Positions 62,113-64,000 of a stretch of DNA of 64,000 nucleotides are shown piece after piece. Within the stretch, counting starts at the first letter, position 1; the number at the start of each line of letters is the position of its first letter. A program made the translations under genes and the position numbers. The stretch is from Brevibacillus reuszeri (lineage in GTDB: Bacteria > Bacillota > Bacilli > Brevibacillales > Brevibacillaceae), in assembly GCF_001187725.1 (NCBI RefSeq), contig NZ_LGIQ01000009.1, forward strand, positions 254,180 to 318,179, given 5' to 3'. The notes under the pieces are model-generated. The model was not told where the DNA came from. It made no database searches and was given only the letters and a program-made list of their open reading frames with translations.

Positions 62113-62143
62113 GCCGATGCCACAGACGACGTGCATCGGCTTT
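62113..62143 (+). terminator. Terminator after the glycosyltransferase pair
   Basis: GCCGATGC (62113-62120) and GCATCGGC (62133-62140) are perfect arms followed by TTT. Confidence 0.75.
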
Positions 62144-62224
62144 GCAACTTTCATTTTGCAATGTTCGGTTTTTGTAGTACGATAACGTGGTAGGTAATTT
62201 TTTGAAAGTAAAGGAGCAATAAAC

Positions 62225-62932
62225 ATGAGTATTCATATTGGAGCAAAGGAAGGCCAAATTGCTGAAACGATCCTGTTACCGGGCGATCCGCTACGGGCGA
62301 AATACATTGCAGAAACATTCCTAGAGGGAGCAGAATGCTATAACAATGTGCGTGGCATGCTGGGCTTCACGGGTACATACAAAGGAAAACGCGTCTCTGT
62401 ACAAGGAACTGGTATGGGAGTGCCATCTATCTCCATTTACGTAAACGAGCTGATGGAATCCTATGGTGTACAAAACCTGATCCGTGTAGGAACATGTGGG
62501 GCGATTCAAGAGGATATCAAGGTTCGTGATGTCATTATCGCCATGAGTGCGTCATCAGACTCCCAAGTGAACCGTTTGCTGTTTAATCAGATCGATTTTG
62601 CGCCTACTGCCAACTTCGACTTGCTGCACAAAGCGTACCAGGTAGCTACTGAGCGCAATATGTCTGTAAAAGTAGGAAACATTTTTACGAGCGACAGCTT
62701 CTATCGTGAAAACTTCGACTTGTACAAGAAACTGGCTTCCTACCAAGTGCTTGCTGTCGAAATGGAATCTTCTGCTCTGTACACACTCGCTGCCAAGTAC
62801 AAGCGTAATGCGTTGTCCATTCTCACAGTCAGCGACCACATTTTGACAGGCGAAGAAACCTCCTCTGAAGAGCGTCAGACGACTTTCAATGAGATGATCG
62901 AGGTAGCTCTCGAGGCAGCTTTGAACAAGTAA
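62225..62932 (+). CDS. deoD: Purine nucleoside phosphorylase DeoD
   Basis: A 235-residue enzyme, the usual length for hexameric Deo[36 protein letters not shown] and [13 protein letters not shown] form the phosphate- and ribose-binding part; [15 protein letters not shown] and SDHILTGE carry the catalytic Glu and Asp region. It splits purine nucleosides to base plus ribose-1-phosphate for salvage. AAAGGAGCAATAAAC precedes the ATG. It is monocistronic. Confidence 0.96.
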   Translation: MSIHIGAKEGQIAETILLPGDPLRAKYIAETFLEGAECYNNVRGMLGFTGTYKGKRVSVQGTGMGVPSISIYVNELMESYGVQNLIRVGTCGAIQEDIKVRDVIIAMSASSDSQVNRLLFNQIDFAPTANFDLLHKAYQVATERNMSVKVGNIFTSDSFYRENFDLYKKLASYQVLAVEMESSALYTLAAKYKRNALSILTVSDHILTGEETSSEERQTTFNEMIEVALEAALNK

Positions 62933-62948
62933 AAATGGATAAACTGAT

Positions 62949-62985
62949 ATCCCGCTGGCACACAACGTCAGTGGGGTGTTTTTAC
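62949..62985 (+). terminator. Terminator after deoD
   Basis: CCCGCTG and CAGTGGGG pair with one wobble around a GCACACAACGT loop, followed by TTTTT. Confidence 0.75.
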
Positions 62986-63004
62986 GTTTGAGGAGGATGA
63001 ATAT

Positions 63005-63697
63005 ATGAATGCTACGTATCCAAAGCTATTTGAAACAGCATTTGAAGAAGGAACGACTTTTGAACAAGATCATTACGAATATCGCTTGTACTGCCAGGAC
63101 CTGGGGAAGCTGAAAGTAAAAACAGGAAAGATTGTTGCGAACGATCCATTCGTACTGTTTGAAACAGAGCCGTTTCAGGTGTCGTTTCCTAAAGGTGAGT
63201 TTCCCGTTCAGCTGTCCATTGCCAAAGTAGCGGCTAAAGCTGGCTCCACTGGAGAAGAAGAGGCTGGGGAGGCTGACGAGCGTGTAGCTTTTGCACAAAT
63301 TGTTTTCGCCAACAAGCCGGTTGCTTCCTGGGAGATGGCGGTTTGGGAAAACTCTGATATGTCCCAATTAGGTCCAAACGAATTTTTCGGGTACGGAGTA
63401 GATTCCGGAACCGGTTCCTTTATGGATGCAAGTGCATGCGAGCTATTTGAGAAAGCGTCAGAGAAAGACGATACGTATATGGATAAGCTGTCAAAAGAGA
63501 TGGACCATACGTATAAGCATACGCGTTGTTGGCTGGTAAAAGAAGTCGGTGAGGGGAACGTAATGATGTTTTCGACCGGTTGGGGTGACGGCAGCTACGC
63601 GAGCTACATCGGCTATGATGCAAATGGTGAAATTGTTCGCTTGCTAACAGATTTTTACCTGTATAACTGGATGGAGCTTGAAGTAGATAGCGAATAG
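63005..63697 (+). CDS. DUF4241 family protein
   Basis: A 230-residue soluble acidic protein. The family pattern is DLGKLKVKTGKIVANDPFVL (DUF4241 N-terminus), VQLSIAKVAAK, and the Gly-rich FFGYGVDSGTGSFMDASA, which marks DUF4241. CWLVKEVGEGNVMMFSTGWG and GSYASYIGYDANGEIV close it. Such proteins are often found near toxin-immunity or stress genes, but no activity is established. GAGGAGGATGAATAT precedes the ATG. Confidence 0.85.
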   Translation: MNATYPKLFETAFEEGTTFEQDHYEYRLYCQDLGKLKVKTGKIVANDPFVLFETEPFQVSFPKGEFPVQLSIAKVAAKAGSTGEEEAGEADERVAFAQIVFANKPVASWEMAVWENSDMSQLGPNEFFGYGVDSGTGSFMDASACELFEKASEKDDTYMDKLSKEMDHTYKHTRCWLVKEVGEGNVMMFSTGWGDGSYASYIGYDANGEIVRLLTDFYLYNWMELEVDSE

Positions 63698-63778
63698 GTG
63701 AACAAGCATTGGAGAAGTAGGTAGATGAGAATCGAAGCTTTTCCTTGAGGATAATGAAAGTCCCATACACGACGAAGC

Positions 63779-63811
63779 AGAGTGCCGCCCTTTGGCACTC
63801 TTTTCGTTTTT
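63779..63811. terminator. Terminator after the DUF4241 gene
   Basis: AGAGTGCC (63779-63786) and GGCACTCT (63794-63801) are perfect arms, followed by TTTCGTTTTT. It also lies just past the small minus-strand gene at 63810. Confidence 0.88.
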
Positions 63812-63923
63812 ATTTTTTCTTGGTTCGTTCCAGGTACGATGCCAGGTTATTTAAGGTGTCCTCGTAAGATCTCTTCTTAGGAGTGGAAGGGGGAGTTTTC
63901 GATTTAGTTTTTACTTTGGTCAC
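63810..63923 (-). CDS. 37-residue very basic protein
   Basis: GTG at 63923 has GGAGG 5 bases upstream. The product starts MTKVKTKSKTPPSTPKKRSY and ends LERTKKK, with 11 Lys and 3 Arg. The C-terminal half could form a short helix (EDTLNNLASYLERTK). A clear ribosome site, an uninterrupted frame and a terminator-flanked end argue that it is real. No named family is known to me; it may bind nucleic acid or ribosomes. Confidence 0.5.
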   Translation of the reverse strand: MTKVKTKSKTPPSTPKKRSYEDTLNNLASYLERTKKK

Positions 63924-64000
63924 GGTGGTGGCCTCCGGTCATTTTTAGTTATAGCGATCTTAATTATACTATAATTTAAAATACATTATTTGTAAATAGT

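Overview
The window looks like chromosomal DNA of an endospore-forming Bacillota bacterium of the Brevibacillus/Paenibacillus type; this is inferred from content, not from a database match. Two alpha/beta small acid-soluble spore proteins, one with a clear sigma-G promoter, strong AGGAGG ribosome sites, frequent GTG/TTG starts and a B. subtilis ydjFGHI-like operon support it. No rRNA, tRNA, CRISPR array or intact transposase was seen.

Layout. 1-4.5 kb: accessory DNA with a four-gene run of tiny phage-like genes, a decayed L-asparaginase II gene and orphan palindromes. 4.5-9.3 kb: OppA-type peptide-binding lipoprotein, GH18-like lipoprotein, NAD(P)H oxidoreductase and HxlR regulator. 9.4-17.7 kb: a sigma-54 activator divergent from a complete 2-oxoacid dehydrogenase complex (E1a-E1b-E2-E3) with a -24/-12 promoter and a 22-bp palindrome between them, then a DUF1450 protein and a fumarylacetoacetase. 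17.7-21.9 kb: VOC, SRPBCC, MerR, beta-lactamase-like and frameshifted AraC genes.

22-27 kb and 33-36.7 kb form a ferric-siderophore region: Fur-box-like sites, AraC regulators and three intact lipoprotein binding proteins plus one wrecked copy. One regulator carries a cytoplasmic binding-protein domain (Btr type). Another reads in frame through a perfect Fur box into a complete lipoprotein. No permease or ATPase gene lies in the window, so these receptors must use importers encoded elsewhere.

27-33 kb: a spore SASP gene, a two-gene RNA-repair-like cassette (P-loop kinase plus HD domain, then RNA ligase), an MFS exporter and SDR pair facing its TetR regulator with matching TACC-N4-GGTA operators, and a GNAT gene preceded by a possible leader peptide and hairpin. 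36.7-47 kb: a YjdF gene with a probable riboswitch leader, two possible spore-surface genes, a damaged GNAT gene, a YoaP-like gene, three poorly known genes and the PspA / zinc-ribbon / TPM / SPFH operon. 47-64 kb: a glycosyltransferase-like gene, YdeI proteins, two transporters, a MoxR ATPase with its VWA partner, a 5'-3' exonuclease, a second SASP gene, an M23 peptidase, a (p)ppGpp synthetase, a D,D-carboxypeptidase, two overlapping GT2-like genes, deoD, a DUF4241 gene and a 37-residue basic protein.

The strongest candidates for something new are the AraC-membrane-binding-protein fusion across a Fur box, the kinase-HD/RNA-ligase cassette beside a spore gene, the leader peptide/hairpin before the GNAT gene, and two mutually exclusive hairpins before a truncated EamA transporter.
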